Assembly (NCBI GenBank): GCA_030432565.1
Contig: JAUIGV010000027.1
Location: forward strand, 1 to 64,000
From: Verrucomicrobiia bacterium
GTDB lineage: Bacteria; Verrucomicrobiota; Verrucomicrobiia; Verrucomicrobiales; Akkermansiaceae
DNA: 64,000 bases
Direction of reading: 5' to 3'
This document shows positions 1 to 8,340 of the stretch, piece by piece. Every line of letters begins with the position of its first letter. Positions within the stretch are counted from its first letter, which is position 1. Both the position numbers and the translations under genes were made by a program. The notes beneath the pieces are model-generated. The model was not told the DNA's origin. It worked only from the letters and a program-made list of their open reading frames with translations, and did not search any database.

Positions 1-44
1 TATTCATCAATGCTCTTTTTGCTCATTTCCATGGCTGGCGCCAT

Positions 45-123
45 GGTGTCCTCTTTTATGAGGCAATGGGGACTTTGCCCGCCCAATCACAATTCCCGTA
101 GGGTGTCCTCTTTTGTGAGGCAA
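45..123. repeat. two copies of a 22-bp direct repeat with hairpin core
   Basis: A 22-base element occurs at 45-66 and again at 102-123 with a single mismatch (A/G at the 14th base). Each copy contains CCTC-N6-GAGG, so each could form a small stem-loop. The copies are 57 bp apart, start to start. If this stretch were translated as part of the following gene it would give the repeated peptide VSSF(M/V)RQ, which looks unlike the rest of that protein. I therefore read it as non-coding sequence upstream of the gene. The family of the repeat is unknown to me. Confidence 0.6.
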
Positions 124-126
124 CAC

Positions 127-840
127 GTGGAGATCCCGGCGCAGCCCATCAAACTCGACGTAGGATTTTGCATCGGCCAAGCTTGGAAATATACCATTGC
201 CAACTTCGGCCAAATCTTCCTTTTCGGGCTCTGCTACTTTGCGGTTTCGATCGTAATCTCAGGTGTCCTGTCCGGGATCGCTCTCGCTGTTGACGGTCCT
301 CCGCAGACCATTCCAATCGAGGGAGGTCAATCATTGACCCTGAACACAAGAGGTCCGATGACCACGGTGACCAGCCTCATTGAGCAGATCGTTTCGATAT
401 TCCTGACCTTGGGTGCCGTCCGCTACGGGCACCGCCTCCTTAACGGAGAAAAACCTCCGATTAGCGATCTTTTCTCTCAGGGAGACAAACTCCTAAGCGG
501 GATAGGAGCTTCCATACTTTACTTTCTAATGGTCATCGTAGGACTGCTTCTTCTGATTATCCCAGGGATCATTGTAGCCCTTCGCTTCGGACTCTTCCAG
601 CAGGCGATTGTAGAAAAACAGCTCGGTGCGATTGATGCGCTGAAATACAGTTGGAATTTAACCCGTGAAAACGGACTCAGCCTCTTTTGCCTCTACTTTT
701 TGTGTTTCCTCATCGTGATTGCCGGAATCCTTGCCATCCTGGTCGGGTTACTGTGGGCTCTCCCAACAGTATGGCTGGCCGGATTGATCGCCTTTCGCTA
801 CCTCCATTGCGGAACTTCATGTGTCGAAATTCGTCCGTAG
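127..840 (+). CDS. polytopic integral membrane protein
   Basis: About 237 residues with several long hydrophobic helices (around residues 20-50, 85-105, 130-160 and 185-225), so an inner-membrane protein. The arrangement, including an internal 'KYSWNLTREN' segment between membrane helices, resembles the DUF975 / glycerophosphodiesterase membrane-domain type of protein, whose role is unknown. The frame is open from an ATG at 10, but the first 39 codons run through a direct repeat. I therefore prefer the GTG at 127, which has a GAGG about six bases upstream. Function cannot be assigned. It is followed by a small hairpin and then typA. Confidence 0.7.
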   Translation: MEIPAQPIKLDVGFCIGQAWKYTIANFGQIFLFGLCYFAVSIVISGVLSGIALAVDGPPQTIPIEGGQSLTLNTRGPMTTVTSLIEQIVSIFLTLGAVRYGHRLLNGEKPPISDLFSQGDKLLSGIGASILYFLMVIVGLLLLIIPGIIVALRFGLFQQAIVEKQLGAIDALKYSWNLTRENGLSLFCLYFLCFLIVIAGILAILVGLLWALPTVWLAGLIAFRYLHCGTSCVEIRP

Positions 841-866
841 GCATTGTGCTGTCGACAAAATGAATT

Positions 867-887
867 TCGCTCAAATCGAGCGATTTC
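867..887 (+). terminator. weak hairpin, possible terminator of the first gene
   Basis: TCGCTC (867-872) can pair with GAGCGA (878-883) around a five-base loop, followed by TTTCTT. It lies 27 bases after the stop of the membrane protein gene. The stem is short and the T run is interrupted, so this is only a candidate. Confidence 0.3.
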
Positions 888-965
888 TTGCTATTCCGAC
901 ATTTCTAAGGCAAGGAGCGCGCGCTGACCTCAATCAAAGGCCCGCAAATTCCATTTGCCACCATC

Positions 966-2792
966 ATGTCCAAGTTCCGTAACCTCGCCATCATCGCCCA
1001 CGTTGACCACGGTAAAACCACTCTCGTCGACGAACTTCTTAAGGCCGGTGGCGCCTATCGTGAAAACCAAGCTGTCACCGAGCGGGCCATGGACTCCATG
1101 GATCTGGAGCGCGAAAAAGGAATCACGATCAAAGCGAAGAACACCGCCGTCCCTTGGGATGGTTACACGATTAATATTGTCGATACTCCCGGGCACGCCG
1201 ACTTCGGTGGCGAGGTGGAGCGCGTCATGAAAATGGTCGATGGTGTCATCCTTGTCGTCGATGCCTTTGGCGGACCGCAGGCGCAGACTCGTTTCGTACT
1301 TCGCAAAGCCCTCGAAGAAGGCCTGAAACCCATCATCGTCGTCAACAAGATCGACCGCCCGAACTCCGACCCTCTTGCCGTCCATGACAAGGTGCTTGAG
1401 CTCTTTCTTGAACTCGACGCCACCGAAGACCAGTTTGATGCTCCAACCCTTTACGGTTCGGCCAAAAACGGCTTTTTCTCAACGTCACACGATGCCACCG
1501 AAGGTGACTGCGCCCCTCTACTAGACGCCATCGTCGCAAACATTCCCGCACCTGAAGTCGACGCAGAAGCCCCCTTCAAGATGCTCGTCTCGAACATCGA
1601 TTGGGACGATTACGTTGGCCGCATTGCCATCGGTAAAATCGTCGCCGGTTCGATTAAAAAGAATGACACCGTCTTTCGTTTCAAGAAAGACGGCACCAAG
1701 GTTCGCACCAAGGTCGGCAAGGTTTTCGAATACAATAACCTGGGAATTCAAGACACTGAGAACGGAGTTGCTGGAAACATTGTGGGAATCTCGGGATTTG
1801 AAGACGCCGACATCGGCGAAACTATCGCCGGTGATGAGGAGGCCGAGCCACTCCCGGCCGTCGCCATTGACCCTCCTTCCGTGCAGATGCAGTTCTCGAT
1901 CAACGATGGCCCTTTCGCCGGCAAGGACGGAAAGCACGTCCAATCCCGCGTCATTCACGAACGTCTCTTCCGCGAAATGAAAACCAACGTTTCCATCCAC
2001 GTCGAAGAAACCAACCTTGCCGGAACCTTCAACGTCTCCGCCCGTGGTGCCATGCAGATCGCCGTTCTCGTCGAAACCATGCGACGCGAGGGCTTTGAAA
2101 TCCTCGTCTCACGCCCCACCGTAATTCTCAAGGAAGATGAGAGAGGCAAACGCCTCGAACCGTGGGAAACTCTCTTTCTTGAAATGCCCTCCGAGTATGC
2201 CAACTCCATTCTTAAGATCTTGAATGACCGCAAGGGCGTCCTCGAAAACATGGAGACCAATGACTCCTCAAACCGAACCCTGATCACAGCCAATATTCCG
2301 ACCCGTGGAATCATCGGCCTCGAGTTCGAACTCGTGAACATCACCTCGGGCCATGGTATCATGTCCCACCTCTTCGACGAGTACAAGCCGTGGGCCGGCA
2401 ACATCGTCACTCGTCAAGCCGGCACCCTCGTCTCCATGGACACCGGTCCGGCCACCGCATACAGCCTTACTGCTCTGGAAGGGCGCGGAACCCTCTTCGT
2501 CAACCCCACCGAGGAGGTCTACACCGGCATGATCGTTGGCGAGAACTCCCGGGCCGATGACCTCCCGGTCAATCCGGTCAAAGCCAAGAAGCTCGACAAC
2601 ATCCGCTCCGCCGGAAAAGACAATACCGTCAAGCTGGCGCCCGCCTTGAAGTTCTCGCTTGAGCGCGCCATCGAATACATCGACCCCGATGAACTTGTCG
2701 AAGCGACCCCCAACTTTCTACGCCTCCGCAAGCGCATCCTTGACCCCAACGAGCGCAAGCGCGCCAACAAGGCGGCCAAGATGGATGCCTGA
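966..2792 (+). CDS. typA: ribosome-associated GTPase TypA/BipA
   Basis: A 608-residue translational GTPase of the EF-G-like family, the usual size for BipA/TypA. It acts in the cytoplasm on the ribosome, mainly under stress or low temperature. The G motifs are all present near the N-terminus: AHVDHGKTT (G1), the EREKGITI switch I region, DTPGHADF (G3), NKIDRP (G4) and GSAKNG (G5). They are followed by domain II and the EF-G III/V-like domains, with the BipA-type C-terminus rich in Lys/Arg. ATG 966 gives the canonical short start before '[15 protein letters not shown]'; no clear Shine-Dalgarno sequence is visible. It appears to be a single-gene unit. Confidence 0.97.
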   Translation: MSKFRNLAIIAHVDHGKTTLVDELLKAGGAYRENQAVTERAMDSMDLEREKGITIKAKNTAVPWDGYTINIVDTPGHADFGGEVERVMKMVDGVILVVDAFGGPQAQTRFVLRKALEEGLKPIIVVNKIDRPNSDPLAVHDKVLELFLELDATEDQFDAPTLYGSAKNGFFSTSHDATEGDCAPLLDAIVANIPAPEVDAEAPFKMLVSNIDWDDYVGRIAIGKIVAGSIKKNDTVFRFKKDGTKVRTKVGKVFEYNNLGIQDTENGVAGNIVGISGFEDADIGETIAGDEEAEPLPAVAIDPPSVQMQFSINDGPFAGKDGKHVQSRVIHERLFREMKTNVSIHVEETNLAGTFNVSARGAMQIAVLVETMRREGFEILVSRPTVILKEDERGKRLEPWETLFLEMPSEYANSILKILNDRKGVLENMETNDSSNRTLITANIPTRGIIGLEFELVNITSGHGIMSHLFDEYKPWAGNIVTRQAGTLVSMDTGPATAYSLTALEGRGTLFVNPTEEVYTGMIVGENSRADDLPVNPVKAKKLDNIRSAGKDNTVKLAPALKFSLERAIEYIDPDELVEATPNFLRLRKRILDPNERKRANKAAKMDA

Positions 2793-2872
2793 GGTATTGC
2801 CTCACCAGATTGAAGTGACACCGTCCACCTTTCCCGCCTCTTGCCCGGGACCGGGTAACGAGAGGGAATTCT

Positions 2873-4348
2873 CTACGTGAGAATTTCGGAGATGGAGTGT
2901 CCATGGACATCCGTCAAACGGCGTTCGATGCCGTTGTGGTAAAACATCAGACGCTCGTGATCGAGCCCAAGGAGGTGCAGGATGGTGGCATTAAAATCGT
3001 AGAGGGGATGAATATCCTGCACGGCCTTGCGCCCAAGTTCGTCGGTGACCCCGTGACTGACGCCCGGCTTCACTCCGGCCCCGGTCATCCAACAAGTGAA
3101 TCCGTCGGGATTATGATCTCGCCCTTTTGCCCCTTTCTGAAACATCGGCATGCGCCCAAACTCAGTACACCACACCACCAGGGTGTCATCCAACATTCCC
3201 CGCGCTTTCAAATCCTTGATTAGAGCGGCTGCCGGTTGGTCCAGGATTTCGGCATGGACGTCATACTGACCCTTGAGGTCGCTGTGGCCATCCCAATTCA
3301 ACTTCCCGCCGCTGGCGTAGGCTCCATTGAAAAGCTGGACAAAACGGACTCCCTTCTCAAGCAAACGGCGGGCCAGAATGCAGTTTTTGGCAAACCCGGC
3401 CTTGGTGGGGTTGGCTGGGTCATCGGCACCATAGCTCTTTAAAAGATAATCCGGCTCGGTGCTTAAATCGCTGATTTCCGGAACACTGAGCTGCATGCGG
3501 GCGGCCAGTTCATAGCTTGCGATGCGGGCCGCAAGCTGACCATCGCCCGGGTGATCTTCGAGGTGGCGGGCATTCAGACGCCGCAGGATGTCGCGCGCGG
3601 CGCGATCATGGGCCGAGGGTGTTCCGGCGGGTGAGGTCAGGTGCCGCAGGGGCTTGGACGCGCTGAACGGGGTGCCCTGAAATTCAGCCGGGAGAAAGCC
3701 CGGCCCCCAGTTGTTGACGCTGGCCTGGGGGACGCCCCGGGGATCCGGGATCGAAACGAAGGCCGGAAGATTCTGGTTTTCGCTCCCAAGCGCGTAGCTC
3801 GCCCAGCCCCCGAGACTGGGAAAACCGTCCTGTACAAATCCGGTTGAGAGGAAATTTTCAGCCGGACCGTGGGTGTTTGACTTACTGGTCAACGAGTGGA
3901 CAAAGGCGAGGTCATCGGTGAGTTCAGCAAGGTGCGGGATCATCTCGGAAACCATTTTCCCGGTCTCTCCGCGGGGTTTGAACTCATATTGGGGACGCGC
4001 CAGATTTCCCGCGGGCCCCTGAAAAGTCACCGCCGGTCCGCCAACCAACGGCTTGCCATCCTGCTTGATCAACTCGGGTTTGTAATCCCACGTTTCCAGT
4101 TGACTGACCGCTCCGGCACAGAAAATGACGAGAACCTTTTTCGCTTTGGGCTCAAAGTGCGGAGGCCTCGGGGCATAGGGTTGGGAAGGATCGATCAGCG
4201 GCCGGTCCCCCGCCAGAAGCCCTTCGCCCCGGAGTAAACTGGTCAGGGCAATCGAGCTCAGCGCCGTCGCGCTGTTGCCGAGAAAGGCGCGCCGGTTAAG
4301 GAGCAGGCGCCCGTCCGGGGAAATGTATTCCGCTTGAGAATCAGTCAT
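2873..4348 (-). CDS. DUF1501 family exported protein (sulfatase-like fold)
   Basis: A 491-residue DUF1501 protein. The N-terminus carries a twin-arginine signal ([15 protein letters not shown]), implying Tat export of a folded, probably metal-binding enzyme. Family-typical segments are present: '[22 protein letters not shown]' near the start, '[13 protein letters not shown]' and '[11 protein letters not shown]' followed by '[11 protein letters not shown]' in the C-terminal half. DUF1501 proteins belong to the alkaline-phosphatase/sulfatase superfamily; their substrates are not established. Its ATG overlaps the stop of the upstream DUF1549/DUF1553 gene (ATGA, 4345-4348), so the two are translationally coupled. 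This pairing is standard in Planctomycetota and Verrucomicrobiota. Confidence 0.92.
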   Translation of the reverse strand: MTDSQAEYISPDGRLLLNRRAFLGNSATALSSIALTSLLRGEGLLAGDRPLIDPSQPYAPRPPHFEPKAKKVLVIFCAGAVSQLETWDYKPELIKQDGKPLVGGPAVTFQGPAGNLARPQYEFKPRGETGKMVSEMIPHLAELTDDLAFVHSLTSKSNTHGPAENFLSTGFVQDGFPSLGGWASYALGSENQNLPAFVSIPDPRGVPQASVNNWGPGFLPAEFQGTPFSASKPLRHLTSPAGTPSAHDRAARDILRRLNARHLEDHPGDGQLAARIASYELAARMQLSVPEISDLSTEPDYLLKSYGADDPANPTKAGFAKNCILARRLLEKGVRFVQLFNGAYASGGKLNWDGHSDLKGQYDVHAEILDQPAAALIKDLKARGMLDDTLVVWCTEFGRMPMFQKGAKGRDHNPDGFTCWMTGAGVKPGVSHGVTDELGRKAVQDIHPLYDFNATILHLLGLDHERLMFYHNGIERRLTDVHGHSISEILT

Positions 4349-7077
4349 GGCATGAAAAGAAATTCGCTGCTGTTGAAGATGGCCCGGCAGAGGGTGGCGA
4401 GACCGTGTTCTCGAACGAGCGGTTCCATCTCACCCAGTTCGTCCACCTCCGGAGCCCGCCCGTAGGCCAGTTGATAAGCCCGGGTGATCTGGTCGCCCGC
4501 TTCCGGTCCGGCCTCATCCCGAACCCGCTGGGCGAAAGCTTCCGAGGCATCGATGACAAACTGGCTGTTAAATAGATTGAGCGCCTGGATGGGAGTGGTG
4601 CTTTGTTGGCGTCGCGCCGTACTTTGTCCGGCATCCGGACAATCAAAGGCTCCAAAAACCGAGCCGGGTTCCATGCGAATCTTGTGCGCGTAAATCATGC
4701 GCCGAAGGCCCTCCCCCCTGAATTGGTTGACCGGAGGGAAGCCATTGAGTCCGCCCCGCGACTTGAAGAGATCAAAGCCAGGACCTCCGGTTTTAAGATT
4801 GAGAAGTCCGCTGACCGCGAGAATGGAATCGCGAATGCTCTCCGCTTCCAGGCGGCGGGAGGGAAAGCGCCAGAGCAAGCGCACACCGGTATCCCTGGCC
4901 TGTCCAGACGAGGTGATCTTTTCCGACTGACGATAGGTTTTCGAGAGAACGATGAGACGGTGAAGGTGCTTCATCGACCAACCGGACCGGATGAATTCAT
5001 GCGCCAGCCAATCGAGGAGTTTGGGATGGGACGGCGCCACTCCGGCCCGCCCGAAGTCGTTTGAGGTTTCGACCAACCCGATGCCGAAGTGCCCCTGCCA
5101 GATGCGATTGACCGCCACACGCGCGGTAAGCGGATTCTCCGGCCGGGCGATCCAATCAGCCAAGGCCAACCGACGCTCCTGATCGCCCGCCTCTTTAGCC
5201 AGCTCCGTTTCCCCGAGAGCAGCAAGGACCGAAGGGATCACCTCCTGTTGGGGCTGTTCGGGATCACCCCGGTGCAGGAGAAAAGTCGCCTCCGGTTTGC
5301 CGAAAACCCCGCCAAAAACAACCCGGGAGCGCGACAATTCCGCAAGCCGGCTCTCAATGTTTCTCTTTTCTTTCAGCAGGGCCGAGGCCTGCTCTTGAAA
5401 TTCGGGGGCAAAGCTCGCGGAATCGGACTCCGCTTTCCCCACCCCGGGCCGACGATCGCTTGAGTCCGCCACCACCTGCCATGCGCCCGAATCACCCGCC
5501 ACTTCAATGACATACTCGATAGGCAGTCGGTCGGTATAACGTCCGTTGCGGTCACGGGACCACATGATGCGCCCGATCCTCCTTTCAGTGGGAAATTCCA
5601 GCATCACCCAAGAATTAATCTCGCTGGCCATCCAACTCCGTTCGTTGCCATAATCACCGTCGTTGATGAATTCAAGTTGATGCCGGTTGGCGGACACCTT
5701 GCTTCCCGAGGCACTTCGTAAAACGCCGGGGGCATCGAGGGCCACATTCTGTCCGTCCCGATCAAATACCTCAAGCTCATCAAGACAGGGCTCATACAAG
5801 TTGGTCTTGCGGATGCTGAAGCGCACCTTGCGGGCCTTCACCGTTTCAAAGCGTTCGACATTCAGCAAGGCACTCACCGGCGGGCGTTCGGTCCCGGATT
5901 TGGCCGGAGGAACGAGTCCTGCCAGCTCGTAATCGACTTCCCGCTTGCGGGTTTCCAGGGCCTTCGCCTCCGCACGCAAGGTCTCAGCCTCCGGCGATTG
6001 AATTTCGCGGTCTCCATAGGAAACCCCGGAGAAGAAGGCCTGCATCGAGTAGTAATCCTCTGCCGAAATGGCATCGAATTTATGATTGTGACAACGGGCG
6101 CACCCGACGGTCAGTCCCAGAAAGGCCCCGCTCGTATTAATGACAATTTCGCCCAACTCATCCTGCCGGGCGAGGCGCTTCGAGGCAGCGTCTTTGCCAA
6201 TCTGACCGGGAAGAAGACGAGCGGCCGTCACCAAAAATCCGGTGGCCCGATCCTCGCCTAGTTGGTCTCCGGCCAGTTGTTCGCGGATGAATTGATCAAA
6301 GGGCGTATCCTCATTGAAGGCCTCGATGACATAGTCGCGATAGGGCCAGGCATTCTCCCGGGGGGTATTTACCTCGAAGCCGTGCGTATCGGCGTAGCGC
6401 ACCACATCAAGCCAGTGTTGCGCCCAGCGTTCCCCATGGCGGGGTGACGCGAGCAAACGGTCGACCACCCGCTCATATGCCCCGGGTCTGGCATCCTCAA
6501 GAAAGGCGTTCACTTCTTCGGGGGTGGCCGGCAGTCCGGTGAGATCAAAAGTAGCGCGTCTCAGCCAGGACAAGCGATCCACTTCCGGCGACATCACGAG
6601 ACCGTTTTCCTTCAGCTTTTCTCCCACGAAGTCGTCGATTCTGCGGTTTTCATCATAGGGAGCCAGCCGCTTGAAAGACCAATGATCGGTGCGGTCGACC
6701 GCCTTCACCCGATCGACGCCATCCGGCCAAAGAGCCCCTTGCTTGACCCAGGCCGTGAGGGTCGCAATATCAACTTTCGCTAACCGCTTGCCCTTGGGCG
6801 GCATACGCCTATCGGGGTCCCGGCCACTGACGAAGCGAATGAGATGACTGGCTTTCGGGTCTCCCGGGATTATTGTGGGCTGGTAAAATTCCCCGCCGGT
6901 AAAAGCCCCCGCACGCAAATCAAGGCGGAGGCCGGACTTTTGCTTTTTCGCGCCATGGCACTCATAGCAGTGCGCCTCGAAAATTGGACGAACGTCGCGA
7001 ACAAAGTCGATTATTTTGGCATTGATCTTTCCGACACAGAGAAGACCCAGCGAGAGAATGGTGAACTGGATTTTCAC
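4345..7077 (-). CDS. PSD1-type c-cytochrome with DUF1549, F5/8-like and DUF1553 domains
   Basis: A 910-residue exported protein with an N-terminal signal peptide. It has a planctomycete-type cytochrome c motif CYECH near residue 37 with the distal Met in 'RRMPPKGKR'. DUF1549 follows (from '[14 protein letters not shown]'), with a second motif CARCH ('[10 protein letters not shown]'). Next comes an inserted beta-rich segment that reads like an F5/8 type C (discoidin) carbohydrate-binding domain around residues 405-550, and then DUF1553 to the C-terminus. The start is a GTG at 7077 that overlaps the upstream stop as GTGA; the next gene overlaps by ATGA. The function is unknown. The domain mix suggests periplasmic, haem-dependent processing of a polysaccharide; that is inference. 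Confidence 0.92.
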   Translation of the reverse strand: MKIQFTILSLGLLCVGKINAKIIDFVRDVRPIFEAHCYECHGAKKQKSGLRLDLRAGAFTGGEFYQPTIIPGDPKASHLIRFVSGRDPDRRMPPKGKRLAKVDIATLTAWVKQGALWPDGVDRVKAVDRTDHWSFKRLAPYDENRRIDDFVGEKLKENGLVMSPEVDRLSWLRRATFDLTGLPATPEEVNAFLEDARPGAYERVVDRLLASPRHGERWAQHWLDVVRYADTHGFEVNTPRENAWPYRDYVIEAFNEDTPFDQFIREQLAGDQLGEDRATGFLVTAARLLPGQIGKDAASKRLARQDELGEIVINTSGAFLGLTVGCARCHNHKFDAISAEDYYSMQAFFSGVSYGDREIQSPEAETLRAEAKALETRKREVDYELAGLVPPAKSGTERPPVSALLNVERFETVKARKVRFSIRKTNLYEPCLDELEVFDRDGQNVALDAPGVLRSASGSKVSANRHQLEFINDGDYGNERSWMASEINSWVMLEFPTERRIGRIMWSRDRNGRYTDRLPIEYVIEVAGDSGAWQVVADSSDRRPGVGKAESDSASFAPEFQEQASALLKEKRNIESRLAELSRSRVVFGGVFGKPEATFLLHRGDPEQPQQEVIPSVLAALGETELAKEAGDQERRLALADWIARPENPLTARVAVNRIWQGHFGIGLVETSNDFGRAGVAPSHPKLLDWLAHEFIRSGWSMKHLHRLIVLSKTYRQSEKITSSGQARDTGVRLLWRFPSRRLEAESIRDSILAVSGLLNLKTGGPGFDLFKSRGGLNGFPPVNQFRGEGLRRMIYAHKIRMEPGSVFGAFDCPDAGQSTARRQQSTTPIQALNLFNSQFVIDASEAFAQRVRDEAGPEAGDQITRAYQLAYGRAPEVDELGEMEPLVREHGLATLCRAIFNSSEFLFMP

Positions 7078-7604
7078 TGAATTTGGGGGTGAGGGTGACC
7101 CGGGATGACCATTCCGTCGATTCTCTCACTGAGCTTGCATCCCTCCTGATTCCAGGCGCCAATCTGAATTGAACGCAGCCCTACCGGATAGGCGGTGGAT
7201 CGCCGGGCCTCTTTTTTAAGCCGACCGTTGTGGTAGAAGCGGCCATTTCTTCTGGTGGCATCGCAGACCTTCGCCCAATTGACCCCGCACCATTGATCGG
7301 CCGGGTCCGGGGTGCGGGATTCCGGATAATCCTGACTTTCATTCGACCCGGGAGCCAACAGGTCGCCCGACATTCCCAACCGCATCGTCGCGGCGTCATT
7401 GACCACCCGGTGGTTCAGCCGGTAGTTGCCCCTGTTCCACCCGTCGGCATGAGACAGTGATGGATCGATTTCTCCGGGATGATCCAGCCCAACCCGGCCC
7501 GCCAGGGTCGACAACAGGAGTCGGGCGCGAGCACGGATCGCTGGTTCGTTCGCCGGCAAAAGACGAAGGAATTGGTCATGGCGTTCATCCTCGGAAGGGC
7601 TCAT
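7074..7604 (-). pseudogene. ECF sigma N-terminus fused to FecR/LamG C-terminus (deletion remnant)
   Basis: An intact 176-codon frame that reads as two halves of different genes. Residues 1-33 (with 'QFLRLLPANEPAIRA') match the start of region 2 of the ECF sigma factors that head these operons. From about residue 48 the text matches the end of the partner FecR/LamG protein: 'ADGWNRGN', 'DQW..VNWAKV.D', 'FYHNGRLK', 'IQIGAWNQEG' and 'ERIDGMVI'. Sigma regions 2-4, the anti-sigma/FecR part and the start of LamG are missing. The original signals survive: AAGGAG five bases before ATG 7604, and a GTGA overlap with the cytochrome gene. I infer one in-frame deletion. The ORF may still be translated and couple translation to the downstream genes, but it cannot work as a sigma factor. 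Confidence 0.7.
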
Positions 7605-8017
7605 GGATCTCCTTTTAATTTCCCCCATTCCCCGGAATTTAACGAACAAAATTATGGCAAATCGAGGGGCCGATAGTTCCTCCGTCAAAAAAGTGGCGAT
7701 ATCATTAGGGGTGACCAGATGATACCAGCCCCGGCAAGCAGAGCCAGAGTGGCGCGGACTAGACCATTTGCCAGAAGTGATTGCGGGAAAAGGCCGAGAC
7801 TGTGGGAATTGAGTGCAAGGCGCGAGGAAGGTGCGTATGAACACACGCAACTGACGAGCAACGCCGCAATCGGATCCCACGGGCCGGAAGTCTGTCAGCC
7901 CTCCCGCGCAGCGGCTGATCCTCTCGACACAACAATCCCCGTTTTCACGTAAGGACTCTTGGCAGATGGTCTATAGTGCAACGTCCGGATTCACAGCATG
8001 GTCAAAGTTGCCGGGCG
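7605..8017. other. 413-bp gene-free stretch upstream of the DUF1501 operon
   Basis: No convincing gene on either strand. A minus-strand frame is open from 7880 through the fusion gene, but the part before ATG 7604 resembles nothing I know and lacks a ribosome binding site. The stretch must hold the promoter of the minus-strand operon and contains a long imperfect palindrome at 7802-7880. I could not pick out a convincing -35/-10 pair. Confidence 0.5.
7802..7880. repeat. 79-bp imperfect extragenic palindrome
   Basis: Nested inverted arms are visible: GTGGGA (7802-7807) with TCCCAC (7875-7880), ATTG (7808-7811) with CAAT (7867-7870), TGC (7814-7816) with GCA (7865-7867), GGCG (7819-7822) with CGCC (7862-7865) and TGCGT (7832-7836) with ACGCA (7844-7848). 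The general style (a GCAAGGCG arm opposite a GCAACGCCGC arm around a small inner hairpin) recalls dispersed extragenic palindromes of bacterial genomes. Whether it is repeated elsewhere cannot be seen from this window. Confidence 0.5.
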
Positions 8018-8272
8018 CTATTTCGAATCGATGGATTCGAGACAACGCATGAAGCCCAAACCGCCCGCCGAGATAAAGACAGCGCCCGCAGTCACGCCGG
8101 TCAGCAGCAGATAGTTTTCTCCAATGACCCAGGCTAGCAATCCCGCTGCCATCATCCCGACGCCCGTGACCGACATTGTCAAAACAATCAGAAATCGAAC
8201 GACTGAAGTTCGCTTCCAATTTGGGAGTTTAAAAACACGAGCACTTTTCTCTTCGAATGTTTTATTTTCCAT
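8018..8272 (-). CDS. small two-helix membrane protein
   Basis: An 84-residue protein beginning MENKTFEEK at ATG 8272. It has a charged, cytoplasmic-looking N-terminus of about 24 residues and then two hydrophobic segments ('VVRFLIVLTMSVTGVGMMAAGLLAWVI' and 'YLLLTGVTAGAVFISAGGLGF'). The frame continues upstream to 8380, inside the end of the kinase gene; I chose 8272 because it clears that gene and gives a natural membrane-protein start. It lies 68 bases downstream of the kinase-like gene on the same strand and may be co-transcribed with it. No family is recognised. Confidence 0.55.
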   Translation of the reverse strand: MENKTFEEKSARVFKLPNWKRTSVVRFLIVLTMSVTGVGMMAAGLLAWVIGENYLLLTGVTAGAVFISAGGLGFMRCLESIDSK

Positions 8273-8340
8273 AACGAAGACAAGTTCATGAAACTGCGTG
8301 AATCCATGGTGAAGGGGTCGTGAAAGCTTCGTGAAAAAAA

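Noticed and set aside
930-1385. 151-codon minus-strand frame opposite typA
   Set aside because: It is fully inside the well-supported typA gene and is a mirror of its codon usage; no start signal or family motif.
2790-2804. TGAGG/CCTCA hairpin at the typA stop as a terminator
   Set aside because: Only five pairs and no T run follows.
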